Source: Lewinellaceae bacterium (GTDB lineage: Bacteria > Bacteroidota > Bacteroidia > Chitinophagales > Saprospiraceae). Taken from it: a DNA stretch of 64,000 nucleotides. A model generated the notes under the pieces. It saw nothing but the letters and a program-made list of their open reading frames with translations. It made no database searches and was not told the origin of the DNA. Both the position numbers and the translations under genes were made by a program. Of this stretch, positions 24,738 through 34,266 are shown piece by piece. The stretch is from contig JACJYP010000007.1 in assembly GCA_020636045.1 (NCBI GenBank), forward strand, positions 1 through 64,000. Direction: 5' to 3'. How positions within the stretch are numbered: the first letter of the stretch is position 1; each line of letters begins with the position of its first letter.

Positions 24738-25565
24738 ATGGGTTTTTGGGCAGACATCCTTTTCTGGACGGGCATTGTATATGCCGGGCTATGTGCATTG
24801 TTCTTTTTTGCGCAGGACCTGTTCTTTTTCCGGCCCGAAAGACTGCCGAAGTGGTTCACCTACAAATACCCGTTCCCCTTTACGGAAGTCAATTTTGAAA
24901 TGGAAGACGGCGGCACGGTGAATGCCCTGCACTTCCGCGTGCCCAACAGCAAGGGCGTGGTGTTTTACATAAAAGGCAACTCGCGCAGCATCAAGGGCTG
25001 GGGCAAATTTGCCAAGGATTTCGTCGGCAAGGGCTTCGATTTTTTTATCCTCGACTACCGCGGTTTCGGCAAAAGCCGCGGCCGCCGCACGGAGGATATC
25101 CTGTACGCCGACCTTCAGCAGGTGTACAAATGGCTGGCGACGGAATACGGCGAGCAACAGATCGTGCTGTACGGCCGCTCGCTGGGTAGCGGACTGGCGG
25201 CGCGCATCGCTTCGTGGAACCAGCCGCGCATGCTCATCCTCGATTGCCCATACTATTCATTCCTCTACCACATTACGCGATACGGGTTCATTTTGCCGAT
25301 CCGCTGGCTCTTGCGCTACCACATCCGCACCGACCGGTTCGTGAAAAAAGTGCATTGCCCGATCCACATCCTGCACGGCCGGCGCGACCGGCTTATCCCC
25401 TACCGGCAAAGCGAAAAACTGCGCGCCCTGGCGCCAGACCGCATACAACTGCACCCCATTGAAGATGCGGGGCACAACAACCTGCCCGATTTTCCGGAAT
25501 ATCACGATCTGCTGTACGATATCCTGCACGGCGAGGTGCTGGAAGAAGCGGGCCTGCGCGCCTGA
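24738..25565 (+). CDS. Membrane-anchored alpha/beta hydrolase
   Basis: From the ATG at 24738 the protein has 275 residues. One N-terminal helix (FWTGIVYAGLCALFFFAQ) anchors it, followed by an alpha/beta-hydrolase domain of the BEM46/YfhR type. The nucleophile is Ser in LYGRSLGSGLAAR, the acid Asp in HGRRDRLIPY and the base His in DAGHNNLPDF. KGVVFYIKGNSRSIKGWGKF gives the oxyanion region. The substrate is unknown. An upstream TTG at 24708 would add ten residues with no support. Confidence 0.85.
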   Translation: MGFWADILFWTGIVYAGLCALFFFAQDLFFFRPERLPKWFTYKYPFPFTEVNFEMEDGGTVNALHFRVPNSKGVVFYIKGNSRSIKGWGKFAKDFVGKGFDFFILDYRGFGKSRGRRTEDILYADLQQVYKWLATEYGEQQIVLYGRSLGSGLAARIASWNQPRMLILDCPYYSFLYHITRYGFILPIRWLLRYHIRTDRFVKKVHCPIHILHGRRDRLIPYRQSEKLRALAPDRIQLHPIEDAGHNNLPDFPEYHDLLYDILHGEVLEEAGLRA

Positions 25566-25655
25566 ACCCGGCGTCAATATTCGTTATCCCAAAACAAAAA
25601 ACGACACGCGACATGCATCATTAAGGCTATCAAATTCCTACCCGTTACTGACATC

Positions 25656-26996
25656 ATGCAAAACAATACCAAACTTGTATTCTGGTCCGTCACGGTCGCC
25701 CTTGGCGGCTTTTTGTTCGGCTTCGACACCGCCGTTATCTCCGGCGGCGAGCAAGAGATACAACAATTGTGGGGCCTCAGCAACCAGATGATCGGCCAGA
25801 TGGTGGCCATGGCTCTCTACGGCACCATCATCGGGGCGCTGCTGGGCGGCATTCCCGCCGACCGTATCGGCCGGAAAAAAACGCTGATCTGGATATCGAT
25901 CCTGTACTTCGTGTCCGCAGTAGGCTCGGCACTGGCGCCGGAGATCTATTCGCTGATGTTTTTTCGCTTTATCGGCGGCCTGGGCGTCGGCGCTTCATCG
26001 GTAGTGGCGCCGATGTATATTTCCGAAATATCGCCCGCCAGCAAGCGCGGCCAACTGACCGCCCTGTTCCAGTTCAATATCGTACTGGGCATACTGGTCG
26101 CCTTCCTCTCCAACTACCTCATCGGCACCGCCGACCCGGGCGCCTGGCGATGGATGCTGGGGATGGAGGGTTTTCCCGCAGCGGCGTTTATCATCATGAT
26201 CTTCATGGTGCCGGAAAGTCCGCGCTGGCTGATCGTGAAAGAAGGCCGCGTAGAAGAAGCGCGGAAGATCCTTGCGGTGATCAATCCCGCGACGGTGGAC
26301 GCCTCGCTGGCGGCGATCACCGCTGCCGATACGACCGATCATTCGAAAACGATCGGCATTGGAGAGTTTTTCTCAGGGAAGTACCGCCTGCCCATCCTGC
26401 TGGCGTTTTTATTCGCACTGTTCAACCAGATGTCCGGCATCAACGCGGTCATTTATTTTGCTCCCCGTATTTTCAACAACACGGGCATGGGCGACGACGC
26501 GGCGCTGCTTTCGTCTGTCGGCATCGGCGTGACCAATCTCGTCTTCACCATGCTCGGTATGGTGCTGATCGATCGCATGGGCCGCCGCTTCCTGATGTAT
26601 GTCGGCTCCTTCGGTTATATCATTTCCCTGTCGCTGGTTGCCTGGGCTTTTTTCAGCAACCAGTTCAACGGGTACATGGTACCGGTGTTGCTGTTCGTGT
26701 TCATCGCTGCTCATGCCATCGGACAGGGTGCTGTGATCTGGGTGTTCATTTCCGAAATATTTCCCAATGAGGTGCGCGCCTACGGCAATTCACTGGGCAG
26801 CGGGACCCACTGGGTGTTCGCGGCGCTGATCGCGGGTAACTTCGTGCATCTTGAAGGGGTGTTCGGCGGCGGGCCTATTTTCGCCTTCTTCGCCTTTATG
26901 ATGGTGCTGCAATTGCTTTTTGTGTGGAAAATGATGCCCGAAACCAAAGGTGTTTCCCTGGAAGAACTGCAACGCCGGCTGATCAAGGAATCCTGA
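25656..26996 (+). CDS. MFS sugar porter family transporter
   Basis: The 446-residue protein has twelve membrane helices and the sugar-porter signatures: FGFDTAVISGGE in helix 1, PADRIGRKKTLIW between helices 2 and 3, RFIGGLGVGASSVVAPMYIS, PESPRWLIVKEGR before the central loop, and the C-terminal PETKGVSLEELQ. QMSGINAVIYFAP in helix 7 lines the sugar site. It lies 13 bases ahead of the GH32 gene, so fructose, glucose or a short fructan is the likely substrate. Confidence 0.92.
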   Translation: MQNNTKLVFWSVTVALGGFLFGFDTAVISGGEQEIQQLWGLSNQMIGQMVAMALYGTIIGALLGGIPADRIGRKKTLIWISILYFVSAVGSALAPEIYSLMFFRFIGGLGVGASSVVAPMYISEISPASKRGQLTALFQFNIVLGILVAFLSNYLIGTADPGAWRWMLGMEGFPAAAFIIMIFMVPESPRWLIVKEGRVEEARKILAVINPATVDASLAAITAADTTDHSKTIGIGEFFSGKYRLPILLAFLFALFNQMSGINAVIYFAPRIFNNTGMGDDAALLSSVGIGVTNLVFTMLGMVLIDRMGRRFLMYVGSFGYIISLSLVAWAFFSNQFNGYMVPVLLFVFIAAHAIGQGAVIWVFISEIFPNEVRAYGNSLGSGTHWVFAALIAGNFVHLEGVFGGGPIFAFFAFMMVLQLLFVWKMMPETKGVSLEELQRRLIKES

Positions 26997-27009
26997 TATT
27001 TTCTGTCAC

Positions 27010-28590
27010 ATGATGAGATACCTTTTTTATATCTGCCTTTGTATGCTGCTGCAAGGCTGCCCGTCGGGGACCCCTCCCGAAACGGTCGACGCCGCTGCCG
27101 AGCCTCACCGCCCCGTATTCCACTTCACGCCGGAAAAAATGTGGATGAACGACCCCAACGGCATGGTGTATTTCGAGGGTGAGTACCACCTGTTTTATCA
27201 ATACTACCCCGACAGCACCGTGTGGGGGCCCATGCACTGGGGACATGCCGTGAGCGCCGACCTGTTGCATTGGCAGCACCTGCCCGTCGCGCTATACCCC
27301 GATAGTCTCGGCCTTATCTTTTCGGGAAGCGCGGTCGTTGACTGGAACAATACGAGCGGTTTTGGAGAAAACGGCCGGCCGCCGCTGGTGGCGATCTTTA
27401 CCCAACACTCCATGGAGGGCGAGAAGGCCGGCCGCGTCGATTTTCAGAACCAGAGTATTGCATACAGCAACGACAAGGGGCGCCACTGGACTAAATACTC
27501 CGGCAATCCGGTGATCCCGAATCCCGGCATCCGCGACTTCCGCGACCCGAAAGTGATATGGCACGAAGCCTCGAAACAATGGGTGATGGTGTTCGCCGCC
27601 CAAAACCATGTGCAGATATGGGGTTCTCCCGATCTGAAAAACTGGAAGCACCTGAGCGATTTCGGCCGCGAATGGGGCTCGCACGGCGGCGTCTGGGAAT
27701 GCCCCGATCTGTTTCCCCTGACCGTAGAAGGCAGCGCCGAACAAAAATGGGTGTTGCTGCTCAGCATCAACCCCGGAGCGCCGAACGGCGGCTCGGGCAC
27801 GCAGTATTTCACAGGGCAGTTCGATGGACGGCAATTCACGCTCGACGAACGCTTCGCTGCGGGCGTTCGCAACGAGCAGGCTGTCTGGCTCGACTACGGG
27901 CGAGACAACTACGCCGGCGTCACCTGGTCGGATATTCCTGAAGACGACGGCCGCCGCATCTTTCTCGGCTGGATGAGCAACTGGGATTATGCGCGGGACG
28001 TGCCGACTGTCTTGTGGCGCAGCGCCATGACATTGCCGCGTGTATTGCGCCTGCGCGACACACCTGCAGGCCCGCGCCTGTACGCGGCGCCGGTTGCGGA
28101 AACGGAATTGCTGCGAGCGAAAACTGCCGCAATAAAACCCCTGGCAAGTGGTAATGAAGCAGATCTGAGCGCGATCACCGGGAATGCCGTTGTATGCAAA
28201 GAGATCGCGGTAGATTTTGAATGGAACGCCGATACGCCGGGCGCCGCATTCGGGCTCGAGTTGTTCAATGGAAAAGGTGAGCGATTGACGTTCGGCTACG
28301 ACCCCGCTGCTCGGCAGTTGTTCATCGACCGCCGGCAAAGCGGTAAGGTGGCGTTTTCTCCAAAGTTCCCGAGCCGCGATACCGCGCCCTACCAACCTGC
28401 GGAAAATCGCCTGCGCCTGCATGCATTCATCGATCGCGCGTCCATCGAATTGTTTGTCGACGACGGCGCCTGTGTCATGACGGATATTTTCTTCCCGACG
28501 GAAGATTTCACCGGACTGCGGCTATTCAGCGGCAGCGCCGGCGTTGTGTCCGGCAATGTCCGGGAACTGAAGATGCCTTCCGGCAATTAA
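27010..28590 (+). CDS. GH32 fructosidase (levanase/invertase type), lipoprotein
   Basis: This 526-residue GH32 enzyme has a lipobox (CMLLQGC, Cys17), so it is anchored in a membrane. The five-bladed propeller carries all catalytic motifs: nucleophile Asp in WMNDPNGMVY, transition-state Asp in DFRDPKVIW and the acid/base Glu in WECPDLFPL. A C-terminal beta-sandwich (about residues 370-526, ending with IDRASIELFVDDG) is typical. It releases fructose from sucrose, inulin or levan for the sugar porter encoded just upstream. Its stop codon overlaps that of the convergent S9 peptidase gene. Confidence 0.93.
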   Translation: MMRYLFYICLCMLLQGCPSGTPPETVDAAAEPHRPVFHFTPEKMWMNDPNGMVYFEGEYHLFYQYYPDSTVWGPMHWGHAVSADLLHWQHLPVALYPDSLGLIFSGSAVVDWNNTSGFGENGRPPLVAIFTQHSMEGEKAGRVDFQNQSIAYSNDKGRHWTKYSGNPVIPNPGIRDFRDPKVIWHEASKQWVMVFAAQNHVQIWGSPDLKNWKHLSDFGREWGSHGGVWECPDLFPLTVEGSAEQKWVLLLSINPGAPNGGSGTQYFTGQFDGRQFTLDERFAAGVRNEQAVWLDYGRDNYAGVTWSDIPEDDGRRIFLGWMSNWDYARDVPTVLWRSAMTLPRVLRLRDTPAGPRLYAAPVAETELLRAKTAAIKPLASGNEADLSAITGNAVVCKEIAVDFEWNADTPGAAFGLELFNGKGERLTFGYDPAARQLFIDRRQSGKVAFSPKFPSRDTAPYQPAENRLRLHAFIDRASIELFVDDGACVMTDIFFPTEDFTGLRLFSGSAGVVSGNVRELKMPSGN

Positions 28591-30752
28591 GGTCTGGTTT
28601 CTGACTTTACATCGCGCAGGTTCTCATTTAAGAACTGTTCGATCTTCTCGAACAGGTGCACGCGATCCTTGCCGCGCACATTGTGCAAATGCTCGGGGTA
28701 GACGAAATAATCGATCTGCTTTCCCTTGCGCACGCACTCGCGGATGTAGCGCAGCGAATGCTGCCATAGCACCACGTCGTCGGACGATCCGTGGATCATC
28801 AACAGGCGTCCGTCGAGGTTGTCGATGTAATTGAACAGGCTGCTTTTCTCGTAACCTTCCGGATTTTCCTGCGGCGTGTCCATATAGCGCTCGGTGTACA
28901 TGATCTCGTACATGCGCCAGTCGATCACGGGCCCGCCCGCTACTCCGCAGCGAAAGGCCCCTTTTGCTTCGGGGCGCGTCATCAGCGAGGTGCTCATGAA
29001 GCCGCCGTAACTCCATCCGAACACTCCTACGCGGCCTGCGTCGATGAAAGTTTGCGCTTTCAGGTAATTGAGGCCCGTGAGTTGATCTTCGATCTCAAAG
29101 TCGCTAAGATGCCGGAAGATGCTGCTTTCGAATTCATAGCCGCGGTTGGCCGAACCGCGTCCGTCGAGCACGAATACGACGTATCCTTCCTGCGCCATGC
29201 GGTGCATCCAGAGCTCGCCGTTGCCGAGCCAGGTATTGGTGACCAGTTGCACGTGCGGGCCGTTGTACACGTACACCAGCGCAGGGTATTTCTTTTTCGA
29301 ATCGAAATCGGGCGGCAGGATCATGCGCGCATTGAGCACGACGCCGCCGGGTGAGGGCAGGGTGAGCAGGCGCGTAAGGCCGATGCTGTAGCCGTCGAGC
29401 GGGTTTTTGGCGCCGAACACGATGCGGCGGTCGGCGGGATTCACGGTGCGGTAGAGGTAAATGAAACGCGGCGTAGCGGTATTGCTGAATACGTCCAGCA
29501 CCCATTCACCCGCGTCATTGATCAGGGCATTATGGATGCCCTCGTCGTCGCCCAGGCGGGAGATCACGCCTGAATTCAGGTCGGTGGAAAACACATATCG
29601 GTTGAGTCCCGTTTCGTCGGCGACCTGATAGAAACACTGTTTGCCGTCGGCGGAAAAGCCGTAAAAATTTATCACGGGCATGGCGCCCTTGCTTAGTTGC
29701 GCGGGCGTTTTTCCTGAAAGGTCGTAGAGATAGAGGTGGTTAAATCCGTCGCGTTCGCTCTGCCAGACGAATTGTTCGTTGCTGCCCGGCACGAACTCGG
29801 CGGGATGTTCGGGCTCCACCCAACGATCGCTGCTTTCCTCGAACAGGGTTTTGACAAAATTGCCGTTGCCGGCGTCGTACTGCCGCAGCCACATATGGTT
29901 TTGTTCGCGGTTGACCACGGCGATCAGGATATATTTGTCGTCGGGCGTCCAGGCGATGTTGGTCAGGTACTGTTCGGCGGGCTCGCCTGTTTTCAGATAA
30001 ACGGTTTTGCCCGTCTGCGCATCGAAAACGCCCAGGGTCACGTGGTGGCTTTTGGTGCCGGCATAGGGATACCGGATGTACCGCACCTGCGCCGGCATGG
30101 AATCCAGGACGTAGATCGGATAGGGCGTCACCATACTTTCATCCATGCGATAAAAAGCCAAATAGCGACCGGAAGGGCTCCAGAAAGTCCCCTTGTAAAT
30201 GCCGAACTCGTCGCGGTGCACGCTTTTGCCATACACGATCCCTTCCGCTTCGCTGTGCGCTACCTCCGTCTCTTTTCCGTCGACACTGACCCACAGACCG
30301 TCGCCTTTCGTATAGGCCGTATTGAACGTCTTGCCGTGGGTATCTGTGTTTTCTATATCGGCAGGCAGGTGGTTGACGCGTGTCAGTTCGCCGGTCAGTG
30401 CATACGTGTACATATCGCCGTTTGCGCTGAATCTGATATGCGCATCGTCGATCCAGGAGAACGGCGCCAGGCCTTCGAGGGGTACAGCGCCCAGGGTTTT
30501 CAGGCTTTCATTGATGCCGGGCAGCAGGTCCAGTGTGTCGGTGGCCAGGTTGTCGGCCTGCACGCGCACGACTTTTTCTCCGATGATATGGGTAAACTGG
30601 CCGGTGCCGGGAATCCACTGCAAGCGGCTCAGGTTGGCCGGAGCCAGTGCCGTACGCCCCTTCAGAATGGCGTCGGACATGGTCAGTTTGTTTTGGGCGA
30701 GCAGCAGGAAGGGGAGCAGGAATAGCGGAAAGAGTAACAGACTTTTTTTCAT
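28587..30752 (-). CDS. Second S9 family dipeptidyl peptidase IV-like exported peptidase
   Basis: From the ATG at 30752 this protein has 721 residues. The signal peptide is MKKSLLLFPLFLLPFLLLAQ. A propeller domain precedes the hydrolase domain, with Ser in VFGWSYGGFMS, Asp in IHGSSDDVVLW and His in YPEHLHNVRGKDR. It is paralogous to the enzyme at 20.7-22.9 kb but not adjacent. A periplasmic di- or tripeptidyl peptidase role is expected. Its stop codon shares bases with the convergent GH32 stop. A TACTTTTG box at 30775-30782 gives a very short leader and supports the start at 30752 or 30758. Confidence 0.92.
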   Translation of the reverse strand: MKKSLLLFPLFLLPFLLLAQNKLTMSDAILKGRTALAPANLSRLQWIPGTGQFTHIIGEKVVRVQADNLATDTLDLLPGINESLKTLGAVPLEGLAPFSWIDDAHIRFSANGDMYTYALTGELTRVNHLPADIENTDTHGKTFNTAYTKGDGLWVSVDGKETEVAHSEAEGIVYGKSVHRDEFGIYKGTFWSPSGRYLAFYRMDESMVTPYPIYVLDSMPAQVRYIRYPYAGTKSHHVTLGVFDAQTGKTVYLKTGEPAEQYLTNIAWTPDDKYILIAVVNREQNHMWLRQYDAGNGNFVKTLFEESSDRWVEPEHPAEFVPGSNEQFVWQSERDGFNHLYLYDLSGKTPAQLSKGAMPVINFYGFSADGKQCFYQVADETGLNRYVFSTDLNSGVISRLGDDEGIHNALINDAGEWVLDVFSNTATPRFIYLYRTVNPADRRIVFGAKNPLDGYSIGLTRLLTLPSPGGVVLNARMILPPDFDSKKKYPALVYVYNGPHVQLVTNTWLGNGELWMHRMAQEGYVVFVLDGRGSANRGYEFESSIFRHLSDFEIEDQLTGLNYLKAQTFIDAGRVGVFGWSYGGFMSTSLMTRPEAKGAFRCGVAGGPVIDWRMYEIMYTERYMDTPQENPEGYEKSSLFNYIDNLDGRLLMIHGSSDDVVLWQHSLRYIRECVRKGKQIDYFVYPEHLHNVRGKDRVHLFEKIEQFLNENLRDVKSETRP

Positions 30753-30774
30753 GAACATACCGATTGATCAGGCC

Positions 30775-30782
30775 CAAAAGTA
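30775..30782 (-). promoter_or_regulatory. Minus-7 box TACTTTTG for the second S9 peptidase
   Basis: Read leftward it is TACTTTTG, an exact match, lying 22 bases before the ATG at 30752. Confidence 0.5.
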
Positions 30783-30962
30783 AGGAGTGATGGCGGGTAG
30801 ACGGCGCGTTTTTGATAAAAGAGTGCAACGAAAAGGGAAATAGCGCCTTTGCATCGCGATATGTCAGGAGTGGAGAGAAATACCGAAAACAGTTGGGATC
30901 GGGATGGAACCGGACTGTGGGGAACAGGGAAGTCCGCATCAAAGTTCTACATTTGCCAGGGC

Positions 30963-31000
30963 AAAAAAAATGAGGCAGTGCCACCACAGCACTACCTCAG
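30963..31000 (-). terminator. Rho-independent terminator of the candidate small RNA
   Basis: Arms tgaggcagtgc (30971-30981) and gcactacctca (30989-30999) pair with one mismatch. The A run at 30963-30970 becomes eight U in the leftward transcript. Confidence 0.65.
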
Positions 31001-31046
31001 CCCTAACCAAATAAAACCAAATTATTTTTAAGTCGATTACTTTTCT
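30963..31046 (-). ncRNA. Candidate small RNA with its own promoter and terminator
   Basis: On the minus strand a TTG-N21-TACCTTTG promoter (box at 31052-31059) is followed about 50 bases later by a strong hairpin and T run. The expected transcript is about 80 bases, with no start codon and good hairpin. It lies in a 514-bp gap between the leftward S9 gene and the rightward M28 gene that has no convincing coding frame. No known RNA family was recognised. Confidence 0.45.
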
Positions 31047-31051
31047 GGTGA

Positions 31052-31059
31052 CAAAGGTA
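31052..31059 (-). promoter_or_regulatory. Minus-7 box TACCTTTG of the candidate small RNA
   Basis: Leftward TACCTTTG matches the consensus exactly, with a TTG 21 bases upstream as a minus-33 element. Confidence 0.5.
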
Positions 31060-31266
31060 ATATGCTTTGTGTAAATCATACAAGAACAAAACGAAAATTT
31101 TTTCAAATTTTTTTTCCGGCAACGATAAATACAGCCGAATGCCCGCTTCTTTGAAGAAAATCCGGCGAATGAGCGATTTTGTGAATGAAAACTTTGCCAA
31201 TACAAATCGCTATATGGAGTAAATCCAAACCAAGATTTTAAAACATAATTTTATTTGCTTTTGAAA

Positions 31267-32700
31267 ATGGAGAATAATTGGCCTTTTTTCAAATCGATAC
31301 ACTTCCGGGCGCTTGCCCTTATTGTCGTTTTTACACATCTTTCAACTTTGTCGGCCCAAATGCCTGACAACGGGGAAAATGCGGCCTTTATCCGGAAAAT
31401 TTACGACCGGGCGCTCACCGACGGGCGCTGTTATCCCTGGCTCGAACACCTTTCTTTGAAAGTCGGCCACCGGCTCAGCGGCAGCGCCGGCGCTGAAAAA
31501 GCGGTGAACTGGGCAAAAGCCACGCTCGACACGCTGGGACTCGATTCCGTGTGGCTGCAACCCGTGATGGTGCCCCGCTGGGAGCGCGGCGACGCGGAGC
31601 AGGTGACGGTTAAAGGTTCGAAAAAATACGGCGATCTGCGGCTGAATGCCCTGGCGCTGGGCGGCTCGGTAGGCACCGGCCAGAAGGGTATCAGCGGAGA
31701 AGTGGTGGAAGTGAACAGTTGGGAGGAACTCGACAAACTAAACGAACGCGGCATCCGGGGCAAGATCGTTTTTTACAACCGCCCGATGGATCCTACCCGC
31801 ATCCGGACCTTCGAAGCGTACGGTGGCGCTGTCGACCAGCGGGTTGTCGGCGCTTCGCGTGCCGCCAAATACGGCGCTGTCGGGGTGCTGGTGCGCTCCA
31901 TGGGCCTTGCCATCGACGATTTCCCGCACACCGGCTCCTTGCGCTATGACTCTACGTACACGCTTATTCCGGCAGCGGCGATCAGTACCCTGGCCGCGGA
32001 AAAACTCAGCGCCCTGCTGGCGGAAGAAGGGAAAACTACTGTTTTTATGAAGATGGGCTGCCGGACCCTGCCCGATGTCTTGTCATACAACGTCATCGGC
32101 GAAATTCGCGGCGCCGAGCACCCCGAACAGGTGATCCTGGTCGGCGGCCACCTCGACAGCTGGGATGTAGGTCATGGCGCGCACGACGACGGCGCCGGCT
32201 GCACCCAAAGCATGGATGTGCTTCGCCTGCTCAAATCGCTGGGATACCGCCCGCGCCATACCCTGCGCTGTGTGTTGTTCATGAATGAAGAGAACGGCCT
32301 GCGCGGCGGTCGCGCCTATGCCGAAGAAGCGGATAAAAAGGGCGAATTTCACCTGGTCGCCATCGAAAGCGATGCCGGCGGCTTCACGCCGCGTGGCTTT
32401 CACTTCGATGGCGACGACGCAGTGATCGGCCGTCTGTTCGATGCTGTAAAGCCGTACGAGGCATTGCTGGCGCCCTACGGGCTGCAATTTGCGCGCGGCG
32501 GATCGGGCGCCGACATCAGTCCGCTCAAAGGCCAGAAAGGACTGCTCACCGGCTACCTGCCCGACTCCCAACGCTATTTCGACGTGCACCACACGGCGGC
32601 GGATACCTTCGACAAGGTTAATAAACGGGAACTCGAGCTCGGCGCCGCCAGCATGGCTGCACTGGTGTACCTGCTCGATGCCGCGGGTTTCGGCCGTTAA
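31267..32700 (+). CDS. M28 family metallopeptidase, exported
   Basis: From the ATG at 31267 the protein has 477 residues with a signal peptide ending near LSAQ. A PA-like insertion (about residues 130-240) splits the catalytic domain. Zinc ligands and catalytic residues are visible: His and Asp in GGHLDSWDVGHGAHDDGAG, the Glu pair in MNEENGLRGG, Asp in IESDAGG, and the last His in YFDVHHTAADTFD. It is probably a periplasmic or surface aminopeptidase or carboxypeptidase acting with the two S9 peptidases on external peptides; that link is inference. Confidence 0.92.
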   Translation: MENNWPFFKSIHFRALALIVVFTHLSTLSAQMPDNGENAAFIRKIYDRALTDGRCYPWLEHLSLKVGHRLSGSAGAEKAVNWAKATLDTLGLDSVWLQPVMVPRWERGDAEQVTVKGSKKYGDLRLNALALGGSVGTGQKGISGEVVEVNSWEELDKLNERGIRGKIVFYNRPMDPTRIRTFEAYGGAVDQRVVGASRAAKYGAVGVLVRSMGLAIDDFPHTGSLRYDSTYTLIPAAAISTLAAEKLSALLAEEGKTTVFMKMGCRTLPDVLSYNVIGEIRGAEHPEQVILVGGHLDSWDVGHGAHDDGAGCTQSMDVLRLLKSLGYRPRHTLRCVLFMNEENGLRGGRAYAEEADKKGEFHLVAIESDAGGFTPRGFHFDGDDAVIGRLFDAVKPYEALLAPYGLQFARGGSGADISPLKGQKGLLTGYLPDSQRYFDVHHTAADTFDKVNKRELELGAASMAALVYLLDAAGFGR

Positions 32701-32714
32701 GGAACGATCAGTTT

Positions 32715-33980
<1,266 letters not shown>

Positions 33981-34069
33981 GCTGGATGGGTGAAGTTGGA
34001 AATTGGCAAGAAACCGTCTGAGCACCTCGCAATAGGTGGTCAGACGGTTTCTAAAGGTTGATGGCCGGG

Positions 34070-34077
34070 CAAAAGTA
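34070..34077 (-). promoter_or_regulatory. Minus-7 box TACTTTTG for glyA
   Basis: Leftward TACTTTTG is an exact consensus match, 90 bases before the glyA ATG. Confidence 0.5.
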
Positions 34078-34105
34078 GGGAAAGTGGTGTTGAATGTTTA
34101 TGCGT

Positions 34106-34120
34106 ATGATACGGTATCAT
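34106..34120. promoter_or_regulatory. 15-base perfect palindrome upstream of glyA
   Basis: ATGATAC-G-GTATCAT lies about 29 bases upstream of the glyA minus-7 box, where a regulator could contact RNA polymerase. The rest of the gap 34121-34266 shows nothing recognisable. Confidence 0.35.
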
Positions 34121-34266
34121 GGCAGGTCGGTAAGAGAGTTAAAGGCCCCGGTAATTTGGATCTCTCATTTAAAGCATTGTTTATTAATGCAATAGAGACT
34201 TGTCGCGAAAAAATCCGGGAGCCTTAACTCCTTTCGGTCATGCTTTAAATTGTGATCAAACAAAAA

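Noticed and set aside
34036..34227. 63-codon frame before glyA
   Set aside because: It overlaps the glyA promoter and has no protein-like conservation that I can recognise.
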